A stretch of DNA of 42,247 bases from Chloroflexota bacterium (lineage in GTDB: Bacteria > Chloroflexota > Anaerolineae > JAAEKA01). Shown here piece after piece: positions 7,317 to 15,726 of the stretch. The stretch lies in contig JAKQCW010000303.1 of NCBI GenBank assembly GCA_029558955.1, forward strand, positions 1 through 42,247. Direction: 5' to 3'. Under the pieces are notes generated by a model, which did no database searches, had not been told where the DNA came from, and worked only from the letters and a program-made list of their open reading frames with translations. Position 1 is the first letter of the stretch, and the number at the start of each line of letters is the position of its first letter. The position numbers and the translations under genes are program-made.

Positions 7317-8963
7317 CGAAGCCAAGAGCAACAACAACGCCTGCGCCAGCAAAATCTTGCCGATGGTGGCGATGGGGAACATCAGCGCGTAGCCCACGTG
7401 GGGCAGCTCGTCATGTGACTGATCGACCGCGAAGCCCAGCACCCCGGGCTGGGTATGGATGCCGGAGAGCATGCCCATCAGCAGGCCAAAGGGGATCTTG
7501 AACAGCTTGTAGCCTACCAACAGAGTCAGGAAGGCCGTGGCGCAGGAGATCACCGCGCCGGCGACGAAGAGCTGCACGCCTCCTCCCTGGCTGAGCGTCT
7601 CAACGAAGGTGTAGCCGGAGCGCAGACCGATGCTGGCCAGCAACATGATCAGACCCAGCTGGCGCACGGTCAGGTTGGCGCTGTAAGGCATGGTCCAGAC
7701 CAGCGGGCCGGTGCGACGGATCGCGCCCAGGATCAGGCCGACGATCAGCGGGCCGCCGGCGTTGCCCAGCGCAAAGCTGCTGCCGCCTGGCAGGGTAAAC
7801 TCGATCTTGCCCAGCAGCAGGCCCAGCACCAGCCCCACACCCAGCGACAGCAGGTCAATCTCGCTCAGCGCCTTGTACGAATCGCCGAACAGCTTGGAGA
7901 TATCGTTCATCTGCTCGCGCGGGGCCACCACCCGCACCCGGTCGCCCAAGTCCAGCACCATGTCTCCATCGGCCAGCAGGTCCACATCCCCCCGCCGCAC
8001 GCGGGTGATGATGGCCCCGTAGCGCGCGGGCAGTTGCAGATCCTTGATCCGCTGGCCAGCAAGGGCCGGCTTGGAGAGGAAAATCCGGCGGAAGTCGTAG
8101 TGGCTGCGATCCAGAGCCAGGTGCTCATCAATCTGCTCGCCCAGGACAGCCGCCACGGCTGCCACCTCATGAGGGTCGCCGATGACGCTGACCCTGTCGC
8201 CCAACTCGAAGCGCGTTTCCCCAGTTACCAGGTGCTCATGGTCCTCGTGCATGATGCGGCTGAAGACCACGTGCCAATGATGCCGATTCAACAGTTGCTG
8301 AACGGTCTCCTGCGTGGCCTGGAGGCGGGTGACATGCAGCGTGACGTTGTTGATCTCCTGCTCTACCAGATAGCTGGTGCCGCGCAGCCGCCTGGCTTCG
8401 GCGCGGTAGTCGATCTTCCACAGCCCTTGCAGCGCATAGGCCACCAAGATAACGCCCAGCACGCCCATCGGGTAAGCAACCGAGTAGCCCACGGTCGGAT
8501 CAGCCACCGCAGCGCCGGACGCTGCGGCTGGCATCGAACTGCTGGCGGTCTCGATCACCGCGGCCAGCGCCGGTGTGTTGGTCAACGCGCCCGCGTAGAG
8601 CCCGGCCGTGACCGGCGCCTGCAGGCTGAGCGCCATATGGGCCCCGGCCGCGATCAGCGCGGCAATGGCCAGCACCGCCAGGGCAGCCAGGTTGTTGCGC
8701 AGCCCTTCACGCGTCAATGAGGCGACGAAGCCCGGCCCGCTGGCCAGACCCACCGTATAGACAAACAGCACCAGACCCAGCTCGAAGACGACGGTGGGCA
8801 GTTGCAGATGCGGATCCAGCGCGCCCACGGCCAGGCCCACAAAGAGCACGGCTGCCACGCCCAGGCTGGCCCCTTTGATCTTGATCCGGCCGATGGCATA
8901 GCCGACGGCGGACACGGCGAAGAGCAACAGAATCGAGTTTTCGACGAGGAATTCAACGACCAT
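7314..8963 (-). CDS. Aspartate:alanine-exchanger family (AspT/YidE-type) transporter with RCK_C domains
   Basis: Inner-membrane protein of 549 residues with the duplicated AAE fold: about five hydrophobic helices (residues 1-190), a cytosolic middle part with two TrkA-C/RCK_C-like domains (about 200-370, including DRVSVIGDPHEV and DRVRVVAPREQM), then a second set of helices to the end. The repeated pocket segments are AGALTNTPALAA near 127 and SGIHTQPGVLGFA near 514. The substrate is unknown; characterised relatives exchange dicarboxylate amino acids. The start ATG 8963 lies inside the upstream GNAT gene (11-nt overlap) with AGGA just before it, implying translational coupling. It is the last gene of a five-gene operon that also carries a LysE-type exporter. 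The stop codon comes from the heptamer array. Confidence 0.9.
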   Translation of the reverse strand: MVVEFLVENSILLLFAVSAVGYAIGRIKIKGASLGVAAVLFVGLAVGALDPHLQLPTVVFELGLVLFVYTVGLASGPGFVASLTREGLRNNLAALAVLAIAALIAAGAHMALSLQAPVTAGLYAGALTNTPALAAVIETASSSMPAAASGAAVADPTVGYSVAYPMGVLGVILVAYALQGLWKIDYRAEARRLRGTSYLVEQEINNVTLHVTRLQATQETVQQLLNRHHWHVVFSRIMHEDHEHLVTGETRFELGDRVSVIGDPHEVAAVAAVLGEQIDEHLALDRSHYDFRRIFLSKPALAGQRIKDLQLPARYGAIITRVRRGDVDLLADGDMVLDLGDRVRVVAPREQMNDISKLFGDSYKALSEIDLLSLGVGLVLGLLLGKIEFTLPGGSSFALGNAGGPLIVGLILGAIRRTGPLVWTMPYSANLTVRQLGLIMLLASIGLRSGYTFVETLSQGGGVQLFVAGAVISCATAFLTLLVGYKLFKIPFGLLMGMLSGIHTQPGVLGFAVDQSHDELPHVGYALMFPIATIGKILLAQALLLLLAS

Positions 8964-9783
8964 GATCAGGTCCTTCCAGAATTGGGGCGTCGCTGTCCGA
9001 TACAGCGCGCCAGGTGCAAGCCCAGGCTGTAGCCAGGTAAATGAAGCCGAAGCGCTGAACGATGGGCGCGCTCATGGGGCTGGCGTCGATGGTCAGATAG
9101 GCCGCGCCGCGGCGCAACGCCTCCTGCACCCGCGCGGCCAGCAGCGCCGTGTAGATGCCTCGCCCGCGGTGCTCCTCCAGCGTGGAGCCGCCCCACAGAC
9201 CGGCGAAGGGGCTGGCGGGGTCGTGGTAGAGCCAACTCGACGCCACCGGACGGCCCTGGTCGTAGACGGCATAGACCGAGAGCAGCTCAGGGTGCTGGAT
9301 CATGGTGTCGCGCAGATAGCCGGCCAGCCCGCTGTGCTCCTGCTGCCAGACCTCCCGCTGCACAGCTAGCACATCGTCCAGGACGTCCGGGTCGTCCAGC
9401 AGGCGCACGTCATGGGAGGGAGGCGCCAACAGCGCGGGCGGCGCCTGGGCCAACGGCAGCGCCATGATCGCCTCCGGCTCGTCGCTCTCGAAGCCGCGGG
9501 CCAGCAGCCGCTGGCGCAGGTCCGCGGGCGTGTCATGGTCGAAGACCTTCCACTCGAAGTTCACGCCCAGCGCGGCGAAAGCCTGCATCTGCTGGTCGAT
9601 GGCTGGCTCTACCGTGGCCTCATCCAGCCGGCTGTAGATGACGACGCCATCGCGGAAGCCGCGCTTGGGGGCCAGCGGCGCATGGCGCACCACCCGATCG
9701 CTGGCCTCGCGGCGCATGTCGGGGAAGGTCACGGCCATGCGCTCCTCCCGATCGTAGAGCGCCAACAGTTCTTGTCTGTCCAT
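8953..9783 (-). CDS. GNAT-family N-acetyltransferase
   Basis: Predicted acetyl-CoA-dependent acetyltransferase of 276 residues. The C-terminal GNAT domain is clear: WGGSTLEEHRGRGIYTALLAA (about 195-215), where RGRGIY is the acetyl-CoA pyrophosphate loop, then YLTIDASPMSAPIVQRFGFIY. The N-terminal 120 residues look like a degenerate second GNAT half. The substrate is unknown. The start ATG 9783 is 4 nt after the lysE-type gene stop and its end overlaps the AspT-type gene, so it is in the middle of a tight operon. In this setting an amino acid or small amine substrate is plausible, but this is inference from the flanking transporters only. Confidence 0.85.
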   Translation of the reverse strand: MDRQELLALYDREERMAVTFPDMRREASDRVVRHAPLAPKRGFRDGVVIYSRLDEATVEPAIDQQMQAFAALGVNFEWKVFDHDTPADLRQRLLARGFESDEPEAIMALPLAQAPPALLAPPSHDVRLLDDPDVLDDVLAVQREVWQQEHSGLAGYLRDTMIQHPELLSVYAVYDQGRPVASSWLYHDPASPFAGLWGGSTLEEHRGRGIYTALLAARVQEALRRGAAYLTIDASPMSAPIVQRFGFIYLATAWACTWRAVSDSDAPILEGPDHGR

Positions 9784-9787
9784 AGTC

Positions 9788-10429
9788 TCAACCAGTCCTC
9801 GAAGTCACCAGGCTGACCAAGGCTGCCAGGCCGAAGCCCAGAATGATCAGCCCCGAAATGCGGTTGACCCAGCGCAGCCCGGCCGGGGTGATGCGGCCAT
9901 GCAGCAGGCCAACTGCGCTGCTCAGCGCCAGCCACCAGAGCGCCGATCCGCTGAACACCCCCAGCACCAGCAGCCCAGCCCCGGCATAATCGCCGTTGCC
10001 AGCGCCCACCCCCAGCCCGGCGAAGACCGCCGCGAAGGCCAGAATGGTCATGGGATTGGTCAAGGTCACCACGAGGGTCGATGTGTAGTTGCTCAGCAGC
10101 CCGCGCGGGGCTGGCAGCGCGGTCGGGCCCGCCGCGGGCTGCTCAGCCGCCGGCGCGGTCAGGGTTTTGGCGCCGAGGTAGAGCAGGAAGAGACCACCCA
10201 CCAGCCGGATCGCGTCCTGCCAGTCGATCAGCAGGCTGGAGATAAAGGTCAGACCGAAGGCCGCCACCAGGCCGTAGCAGGCGTCAGCCGTGGCCGCGCC
10301 CAGGCCTGAGACCAGCCCGGCCAGCCGGCCCTCGGCCAGGGTGCGGCGGATGCAGAGCACGCCGACGGGCCCCACCGGCGCGGCGATGGCCAGACCCAGC
10401 ATCAGCCCGCGTAGAAAGATGTCAATCAT
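9788..10429 (-). CDS. LysE-family amino acid exporter
   Basis: Inner-membrane exporter of amino acids or their analogues; 213 residues and about six hydrophobic helices, the family's usual size. Typical marks are the N-terminal LGLAIAAPVGPVGVLCIRRTLAEGR (about 9-33), GLGAATADACYGLVAAFG near 40-57, LYLGAKTL near 80, and NPMTILAFAAVFAGLG near 115. ATG 10429 was chosen because it overlaps the upstream small gene's TGA by 4 nt (ATGA) and starts right at the first helix; the longer reading adds a polar arginine-rich leader. Fourth-from-last... position: third gene of the five-gene operon 10907-7314. Confidence 0.88.
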   Translation of the reverse strand: MIDIFLRGLMLGLAIAAPVGPVGVLCIRRTLAEGRLAGLVSGLGAATADACYGLVAAFGLTFISSLLIDWQDAIRLVGGLFLLYLGAKTLTAPAAEQPAAGPTALPAPRGLLSNYTSTLVVTLTNPMTILAFAAVFAGLGVGAGNGDYAGAGLLVLGVFSGSALWWLALSSAVGLLHGRITPAGLRWVNRISGLIILGFGLAALVSLVTSRTG

Positions 10430-10728
10430 GGCTGTGAGCCCGCGACTGGCCAGGCGACCAGCCGCCGGAAGAGGTCCTCCAGGGCAACCTGGGGGTCGTC
10501 GCACAGGCCGCAATGCACCGGGGAGACCTGCGCGCCGTCGGGCGCCGGTTCCAGCAGCGGACTAAAGGCGAAGGTCATGGGCAGGAAGGCCATGCCCAGG
10601 TTGAGGCCGGCGCTGGCCTGCAAGAGGGCCAGGATCTCCGGGTCCCCCTCGGTGCGACCGAAGGCTGGGTCCAGCTCCAGCAGCGCCAGCGGCGTGTAGT
10701 AGCGCAGGGTGGTCAGGGTGGGAATCAT
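10426..10728 (-). CDS. Hypothetical 100-residue protein
   Basis: Unrecognised. The sequence is neutral with a hydrophobic middle (AGLNLGMAFLPMTFAFSPLL) and a CGLC pair near residue 73-76 that could bind a metal or form a disulfide. It is supported by its setting: its start ATG overlaps the stop of the preceding 60-residue gene by 4 nt, and its own stop overlaps the exporter's ATG by 4 nt, the pattern of a real, coupled operon gene. No function is proposed. Confidence 0.6.
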   Translation of the reverse strand: MIPTLTTLRYYTPLALLELDPAFGRTEGDPEILALLQASAGLNLGMAFLPMTFAFSPLLEPAPDGAQVSPVHCGLCDDPQVALEDLFRRLVAWPVAGSQP

Positions 10729-10907
10729 TCGGAGACTGCATCCTCCTCGAGATGGCGCGGATGGCGGTCGGACATGGCAGGCAGTCTCCCCCGGTCGAGC
10801 GCATCGTCGGGTGAGCCTGCGGGCAGCGCGTCGAAATCAGCCGGCGCCAACGACGGCTTGGCGGACGGGCGAATCTCAACCAGCGGCTTCAAGGCAACGG
10901 CCATCAT
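10725..10907 (-). CDS. Hypothetical 60-residue protein, first gene of operon
   Basis: Unrecognised short protein, polar and acidic at the C-terminus, without membrane segments. ATG 10907 has GGGAG 5 nt upstream and is about 56 nt from the predicted +1 of a strong promoter; its stop overlaps the next start by 4 nt. A second ATG (10904) follows immediately. These translation signals are better than those of most genes in the window, so it is probably expressed. It may serve mainly to couple translation. Confidence 0.55.
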   Translation of the reverse strand: MMAVALKPLVEIRPSAKPSLAPADFDALPAGSPDDALDRGRLPAMSDRHPRHLEEDAVSE

Positions 10908-10969
10908 GCAACTCCCTGTGGTTCGTGCGAGCCAGGCCGGCAGGTCTTGGCGCCGGCCCTGACCAGTGA

Positions 10970-10998
10970 ATTATACCTGTCGGAGAGCATCGCGTCAA
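10970..10998 (-). promoter_or_regulatory. Predicted promoter of the five-gene transporter/GNAT operon
   Basis: On the minus strand TTGACG (10998-10993), a 17-bp spacer, then TATAAT (10975-10970). It is the only good promoter before the run of five overlapping minus-strand genes. Confidence 0.8.
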
Positions 10999-11030
10999 TG
11001 CAAACAAGCAGCGATCAGCGGTTGCAAATT

Positions 11031-11358
11031 TGATGGCTGCCACGCCGGAGTCGAGCCTTCAGGCGGGTCCGTGCGCGCCTCGCATCGGCCAGACCCGGCT
11101 AAAGCCTCGACTCCGCGCCAATTGTGATGGCTGCCACGCCGGAGTCGAGCCTTCAGGCGGGTCCGTGCGCGCCTCGCATCGGCCAGACCCGGCTAAAGCC
11201 TCGACTCCGCGCCAATTGTGATGGCTGCCATGCCGGAGTCGAGCCTTCAGGCGGATCCGTGCGCGCCTCGCATCGGCCAGACCCGGCTAAAGCCTCGACT
11301 CCGCGCTGACCCCGCTAAAGCCTCGACTCCGTGCAGATCCGGCTAAAGCCTCGACTCC
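11031..11358. repeat. Three tandem 94-bp stem-loop repeats plus two extra half-arms
   Basis: Units start at 11031, 11125 and 11219, nearly identical. Each contains an imperfect inverted repeat (arms of 23 nt, 20 matching) running from GGAGTCGAG to CTCGACTCC, at 11047-11114, 11141-11208 and 11235-11302, with a 22-nt loop. Two further right arms (CTAAAGCCTCGACTCC) end at 11330 and 11358. A lone right arm (AAGCCTCGACTCC) occurs near 17857. ORFs in it are repeat artefacts. Confidence 0.93.
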
Positions 11359-11482
11359 GTGTTGTTTTTGGGAATCGCAGGGCGGCGCTGAACCATCTTC
11401 CCGGATCGATTGTTGTGGGCTGCGCCATCTGTTTTGCCCCGTGTCGAGACCGCGCGAACTATGAGAAACAGCCCAACTGCGC

Positions 11483-11488
11483 TATAAT
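11483..11488 (+). promoter_or_regulatory. Possible gyrA -10 box (TATAAT)
   Basis: A perfect TATAAT lies upstream of the inverted-repeat element and 281 bp before the gyrA ATG. No recognisable -35 stands 16-18 bp before it. If it is used, the gyrA leader would contain the whole hairpin element at 11506-11680. Confidence 0.35.
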
Positions 11489-11505
11489 ACGGCTGCTTTG
11501 GCAAC

Positions 11506-11680
11506 TGCTCAGCCGCCGGGCCAGCCGTTGGTTTCGCCACGCCTCAGAAGGCTACTCAACCAACGGCTGGCCCGGCGGCGGGTGCGAGCACGTTGGTTGA
11601 GTAGCCCGCCGGGTGCAAGCACGTTGGTTGAGTAGGCCGCCGTATCGAAACCAACGTGCTGGCACCCGCCGGCTGAGCAA
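11506..11680. repeat. MITE-like element with terminal inverted repeats upstream of gyrA
   Basis: The two ends are inverted copies of TGCTCAGCCG-CGGG...CGTTGGTTTCG (imperfect, about 32 bp). Inside the left part is a perfect 22-bp stem (11512-11533 with 11558-11579) around a 24-nt loop. The middle has GCACGTTGGTTGAGTAG twice in direct orientation, 31 bp apart. There is no transposase gene. A related GTATCGARACC-type palindrome occurs at 17979-18117 and inside the GT39 gene. Confidence 0.88.
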
Positions 11681-11768
11681 TGTCTTGCTTTGATTGCTTG
11701 TTCACTTCCACCTTGTCTACCTCTGAAGTGAGACCTTGGCATTTTTCCTGCGGAGTGATGATCCCACA

Positions 11769-14294
11769 ATGACCGACCCCCAAATGTTGGAGATGGCGGA
11801 CGAGACAATCGAGACGCCCGGCGACGACAACGCCGGCGTAGTGCGCACCATCAACATCGATCAAGAGATGCGCGAGGCGTATTTGGACTACGCCATGAGC
11901 GTCATCGTCTCCCGCGCCCTGCCCGATGCACGCGATGGCCTCAAGCCGGTGCAGCGCCGTATCCTCTACGCCATGCACGACATGGGGCTGCGGCCGGGCA
12001 CCCCCTACCGCAAGTCAGCCCGTATCGTCGGCGAGGTGCTGGGCAAATACCATCCCCACGGCGACAGCGCAGTCTACGACGCCATGGCGCGCATGGCCCA
12101 GGACTTCAGCCTGCGCTATCCCCTGGTGGATGGCCAGGGCAATTTCGGCTCGGTGGACGGCGACAGCCCGGCCGCCATGCGCTATACCGAGGCCAAGCTG
12201 GCCCGCATCGCCGACACCCTCTTGCAGGACATCGACAAGGACACGGTCGATTGGTCCGACAATTTCGACGGCAGCTTGCAGGAGCCGGTGGTGCTGCCGG
12301 CCATCCTGCCGAATCTGCTGGTCAACGGCGCGGCCGGCATCGCCGTGGGCATGGCCACCAACGTGCCCCCCCACAACCTGGGCGAGGTGGCCGACGCGGT
12401 CATCTACACCATCGACAACTGGGAGCGGTTGGAGGAGCTCAGCGTCGACGAGCTGATCCAGTTGGTGCCGGGGCCCGATTTCCCCACCGGCGGCGTGATC
12501 ATGGGGCTGGACGGCATCCGCTCGGCCTATGCCACCGGCCGGGGCCACATCCAGATGCGCGCCGTGGCCAGCATCGAGGAGGCGCGCGGCCGCTTCCAGA
12601 TCATCGTCAGCGAGATTCCCTATCAGCTCAACAAGAGCAACCTGATCGAGCGCATCGCCGAGCTGGCGCGCGAGGGCAAGCTGGATGAGATCAGCGACCT
12701 GCGCGACGAATCGGACCGCCGCGGCATGCGCATCGTCATCGAGCTCAAGCGGGGCGCCGTGCCCAAGAAGACCCTCAACCGGCTCTTCAAGTACACGCCG
12801 CTGCAATCGACCTTCGCGATCAACCTGCTGGCCCTGGTCAACGGCGAGCCGCGGCTGCTGTCGCTCAAGCGGGCGCTCCTGATCTACATCGAACACCGCC
12901 AGGAGGTCATCACCCGACGCAGCGAGTTCGAGCTGGCCAAGGCGCGCGAGCGGGCCCACATCCTGGAGGGGCTGCGCATTGCCTTGCAGTTCCTGGACGA
13001 GGTGATCGCCACGATCCGCAGCTCCGACAGCGCCGAGGCCGCGCGCGATGCCTTGATGAGCCGCTTCGGGCTGAGCGAACGCCAGGCCCAGGCCATCCTC
13101 GACCTGCAACTGCGCCGGCTGGCCGCGCTGGAACAGGCCAAGATCGAAGAGGAGTACAGCCAGGTGATGGCCCAGATCGCCTACCTGGAGGATCTGTTGG
13201 CCAACCCTGAAAAGATCCTGGGGCTGATCCGGGAGGACATGCTGGCGCTGCGCGAGAAGTTCGCCGACCCGCGGCGCACCCACATCTCGCGCGAAGGGAT
13301 CACCGAGCTGCGCGAGGAGGACCTGACCCCCAACACGCCGGTGCTGATCACCATCACCCAGAACAGTTATGTCAAGCGTACTGACGCCAAGCATTTCCGC
13401 GCCCAGGGCCGCGGCGGCCGCGGCGTGTTGGGCATGACCACCCGCGACGAGGACGAGATCGCCCACCTGCACTTCGCCCACGCCCACGACTACGCCCTCT
13501 TCTTCACCAACCAGGGCCGGGTCTACTCCGACCGGGTCTGGAATCTGCCCGAGGCCGCGCGCACCGGCAAGGGGATGCCGCTGGTCAACGTGCTGAACCT
13601 GGGGCCGCGCGAGCTTGTCACGGCCATGGTGCTGGTAGAGAACTTCGCCGCGGCCCGCTATATCAGCCTGCTGACCATCCAGGGGCGCATCAAGCGGCTG
13701 GAGCTGAGCGAATTCGCCAGCGTGCGCTCATCGGGCATCATCGCCATGAACCTGGACCCCGGCGACGAGCTGAGCTGGGCGCGCGTGACCAACGGCGACG
13801 ATGAGCTGGTGATCGTGACGGCCGAGGGGCTGGCGCTGCGCTTCCACGAGAACGAGGTGCGCCCCATGGGCCGCACGGCGGCCGGCGTCTGGGCCATCAA
13901 GCTGCGCACCGGCGACCGGGTGACCGGCTTCGACGTGGTGCATCCCGAACACGACCTGCTGGTGGTGACGGCCAAGGGCTGGGGCAAACGCACCCCGCTG
14001 GCGCAATATGCGGCCAAGAGCCGCTACACCCAGGGCATGCAGACCGTCGACACCCACCGGCTGGACGAAACCGGCCCGCTGATCACCGGCCGCGTCGTTC
14101 ACCCGGAGGATCAGATCTCGCTGATCACGTCGGGCGGCATCATCATCCGCATGCGCGTCTCTGACATCAGCCAGTTCAGCCGGGCGACCCGCGGCGTCAA
14201 GCTGGTCAACCTGGGCGACGGCGACAGCGTGTCGGCCTGCGCCCGGCTTCGTTTCACCGAGGCCAGCAAGGCTGAGCTGGAAGGCAACGGATAG
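11769..14294 (+). CDS. gyrA: DNA gyrase subunit A
   Basis: Breakage-reunion subunit of the A2B2 type II topoisomerase that introduces negative supercoils. 841 residues from ATG 11769, as expected for GyrA. The N-terminal winged helix carries the catalytic Tyr139 in RYTEAKL; the QRDR reads [10 protein letters not shown] with Ser100 and Asp104, the quinolone-sensitive residues. The GyrA box in the C-terminal beta-pinwheel is QGRGGRG (546-552), a variant of QRRGGKG, which supports gyrase rather than ParC. The ATG is preferred over an in-frame TTG at 11736 because the protein then starts near the family N-terminus, with GGAG upstream. No gyrB is nearby. The gene is preceded by a long repeat-bearing gap and followed 39 nt later by an AlbA_2 regulator. 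Confidence 0.97.
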   Translation: MTDPQMLEMADETIETPGDDNAGVVRTINIDQEMREAYLDYAMSVIVSRALPDARDGLKPVQRRILYAMHDMGLRPGTPYRKSARIVGEVLGKYHPHGDSAVYDAMARMAQDFSLRYPLVDGQGNFGSVDGDSPAAMRYTEAKLARIADTLLQDIDKDTVDWSDNFDGSLQEPVVLPAILPNLLVNGAAGIAVGMATNVPPHNLGEVADAVIYTIDNWERLEELSVDELIQLVPGPDFPTGGVIMGLDGIRSAYATGRGHIQMRAVASIEEARGRFQIIVSEIPYQLNKSNLIERIAELAREGKLDEISDLRDESDRRGMRIVIELKRGAVPKKTLNRLFKYTPLQSTFAINLLALVNGEPRLLSLKRALLIYIEHRQEVITRRSEFELAKARERAHILEGLRIALQFLDEVIATIRSSDSAEAARDALMSRFGLSERQAQAILDLQLRRLAALEQAKIEEEYSQVMAQIAYLEDLLANPEKILGLIREDMLALREKFADPRRTHISREGITELREEDLTPNTPVLITITQNSYVKRTDAKHFRAQGRGGRGVLGMTTRDEDEIAHLHFAHAHDYALFFTNQGRVYSDRVWNLPEAARTGKGMPLVNVLNLGPRELVTAMVLVENFAAARYISLLTIQGRIKRLELSEFASVRSSGIIAMNLDPGDELSWARVTNGDDELVIVTAEGLALRFHENEVRPMGRTAAGVWAIKLRTGDRVTGFDVVHPEHDLLVVTAKGWGKRTPLAQYAAKSRYTQGMQTVDTHRLDETGPLITGRVVHPEDQISLITSGGIIIRMRVSDISQFSRATRGVKLVNLGDGDSVSACARLRFTEASKAELEGNG

Positions 14295-14333
14295 CCCCTG
14301 CCACGGGCCAGCCATCAACGACTACCGAACACC

Positions 14334-15713
14334 ATGCCGATCAAATCAACGCTCAAACAGGGCGCCAGCTCGCAAACCGAATACATGCCCGCGCCCGACT
14401 CCGGCCGGCTGGCTGAGACGTTGGTCGCCTTTGCCAATGCCGACGGCGGGACGATCCTGCTGGGCGTGGACGAAAGCGGCGCGCCGGTTGAGGGGCTGTT
14501 CGGCGAGGAGATGGAGGAGGCGCTGCGGGCCGCGCTGCTGGAATGCCGCCCTCCCATTCGCACCGAATGGGAGCAGATCGAAACGCCAGGCGGCGCGGCG
14601 GCCGCCATCCACGTGCCCCGTTCCACCGAGCTGCACGCGCTGGCCGATGGGCGGGTGCTGATCCGCAGCGGCAGCCAGAACCGGCCGCTGGGAGGCGAAC
14701 AGGTGCGCCAACTGGCCTCCGGCAAATCGTCGGGGGACTTCGAGATGCAGGAGGTGGCCGGCGCCGAGCTGGGCGACCTGGACCCGGACATCATTCGCGA
14801 CTACATCGCCCACCGCGAGGAGAAGCAGGGGCGGCAGATCAAGCTGCCCCAGGAGCGTCTGCTGCGCCAAATCGGCGCGCTGACCGCCGATCAGACGCCC
14901 ACGGTGGCCGGCCTGCTGCTCTTTGGCTTTGAACCGCAGTTCTTCTTGCCGCAGTCGGGGCTGACCTTCGTGCGCTTCAGCGGATCGGAGCTGCGCGGGC
15001 CGGGCGGGCTGCCAGGCTACACCCGCCGCGATGAGATCACCGGTCCGCTGGCCCAGGTCATCGAACGCACCTGGGCGATTCTGCTGCACGAGATGCGGGT
15101 GGAGGCGGTGGTCAAGGGGCTGCGCCGCGAGGAGCGCACCGAATATCCCCCCATCGCGGTGCGCGAGGCGCTGGTCAACGCGGTCTGTCACCGCGACTAT
15201 CGGCTGGGCGGCCGGCGCATCGAGATCCGCATGTTCGACGACCGGCTGGAGGTACACAGCCCCGGCGGACTGCCCGGCTACATCACCATCGACAACATCG
15301 TCGATGAGCATTTCAGCCGCAACCCGCGGCTGGTCAACGGTCTCTACCACTGGAACTACATCGAAGAGCTGGGCCTGGGCATCGACAAGATGTTCGATGA
15401 GATGATCAAATTCGGCCATCCGCAGCCCACCCTCGATGCGACGCCGCACAGCTTCACCGTGATCCTGCAAAACGTGCGCCAGCATGACCCGCTGCCCGGC
15501 ATTGCCAACTGGGAGACCAGTATGAACGAGCGACAACTGCGCGCCCTGCAATACATCAAGGAACACGGCCGTATCACCAGCCGTGAGTATCAGGACCTCT
15601 GTCCCAACGTCACGGCGGAGACCCTGCGGCTGGACATGGTCGATCTCAGCGATCGCAGCGTGGTCATGAAGGTCGGCGCAAAACGCGGCACCTACTATAT
15701 CCTGAAGCAGTAA
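14334..15713 (+). CDS. AlbA_2 / HATPase_c_4 putative ATP-binding transcriptional regulator
   Basis: 459 residues. The N-terminus is a Schlafen-type AlbA_2 domain (QTEYMPAPDSGRLAETLVAFANADGGTILLGVDESG, split over residues 14-47, GGTILLGVD being the family mark). The middle is a GHKL/HATPase_c_4-like region (VREALVNAVCHRDYRLGGRRIEIRMFDDRLEV near 278-310, then HSPGGLPG and NPRLVNGLYHWNYIEELGLGIDKM). The C-terminal 80 residues look like a winged helix (RQLRALQYIKEHGRITSREYQDL). Such proteins are usually annotated as ATP-dependent DNA helicase-related or transcriptional regulators and are common in defence or stress loci, but their roles are mostly unknown. It lies 39 nt after gyrA and may be cotranscribed. 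Confidence 0.85.
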   Translation: MPIKSTLKQGASSQTEYMPAPDSGRLAETLVAFANADGGTILLGVDESGAPVEGLFGEEMEEALRAALLECRPPIRTEWEQIETPGGAAAAIHVPRSTELHALADGRVLIRSGSQNRPLGGEQVRQLASGKSSGDFEMQEVAGAELGDLDPDIIRDYIAHREEKQGRQIKLPQERLLRQIGALTADQTPTVAGLLLFGFEPQFFLPQSGLTFVRFSGSELRGPGGLPGYTRRDEITGPLAQVIERTWAILLHEMRVEAVVKGLRREERTEYPPIAVREALVNAVCHRDYRLGGRRIEIRMFDDRLEVHSPGGLPGYITIDNIVDEHFSRNPRLVNGLYHWNYIEELGLGIDKMFDEMIKFGHPQPTLDATPHSFTVILQNVRQHDPLPGIANWETSMNERQLRALQYIKEHGRITSREYQDLCPNVTAETLRLDMVDLSDRSVVMKVGAKRGTYYILKQ

Positions 15714-15726
15714 CGACCGTCGTACC

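Noticed and set aside
11031..11358. CRISPR array or coding repeats
   Set aside because: The 94-bp units are tandem with no variable spacers, and the ORFs inside are identical copies of repeat DNA.
12015..13487. 490-residue - strand ORF inside gyrA
   Set aside because: Antisense shadow; gyrA has full family motifs on the other strand.
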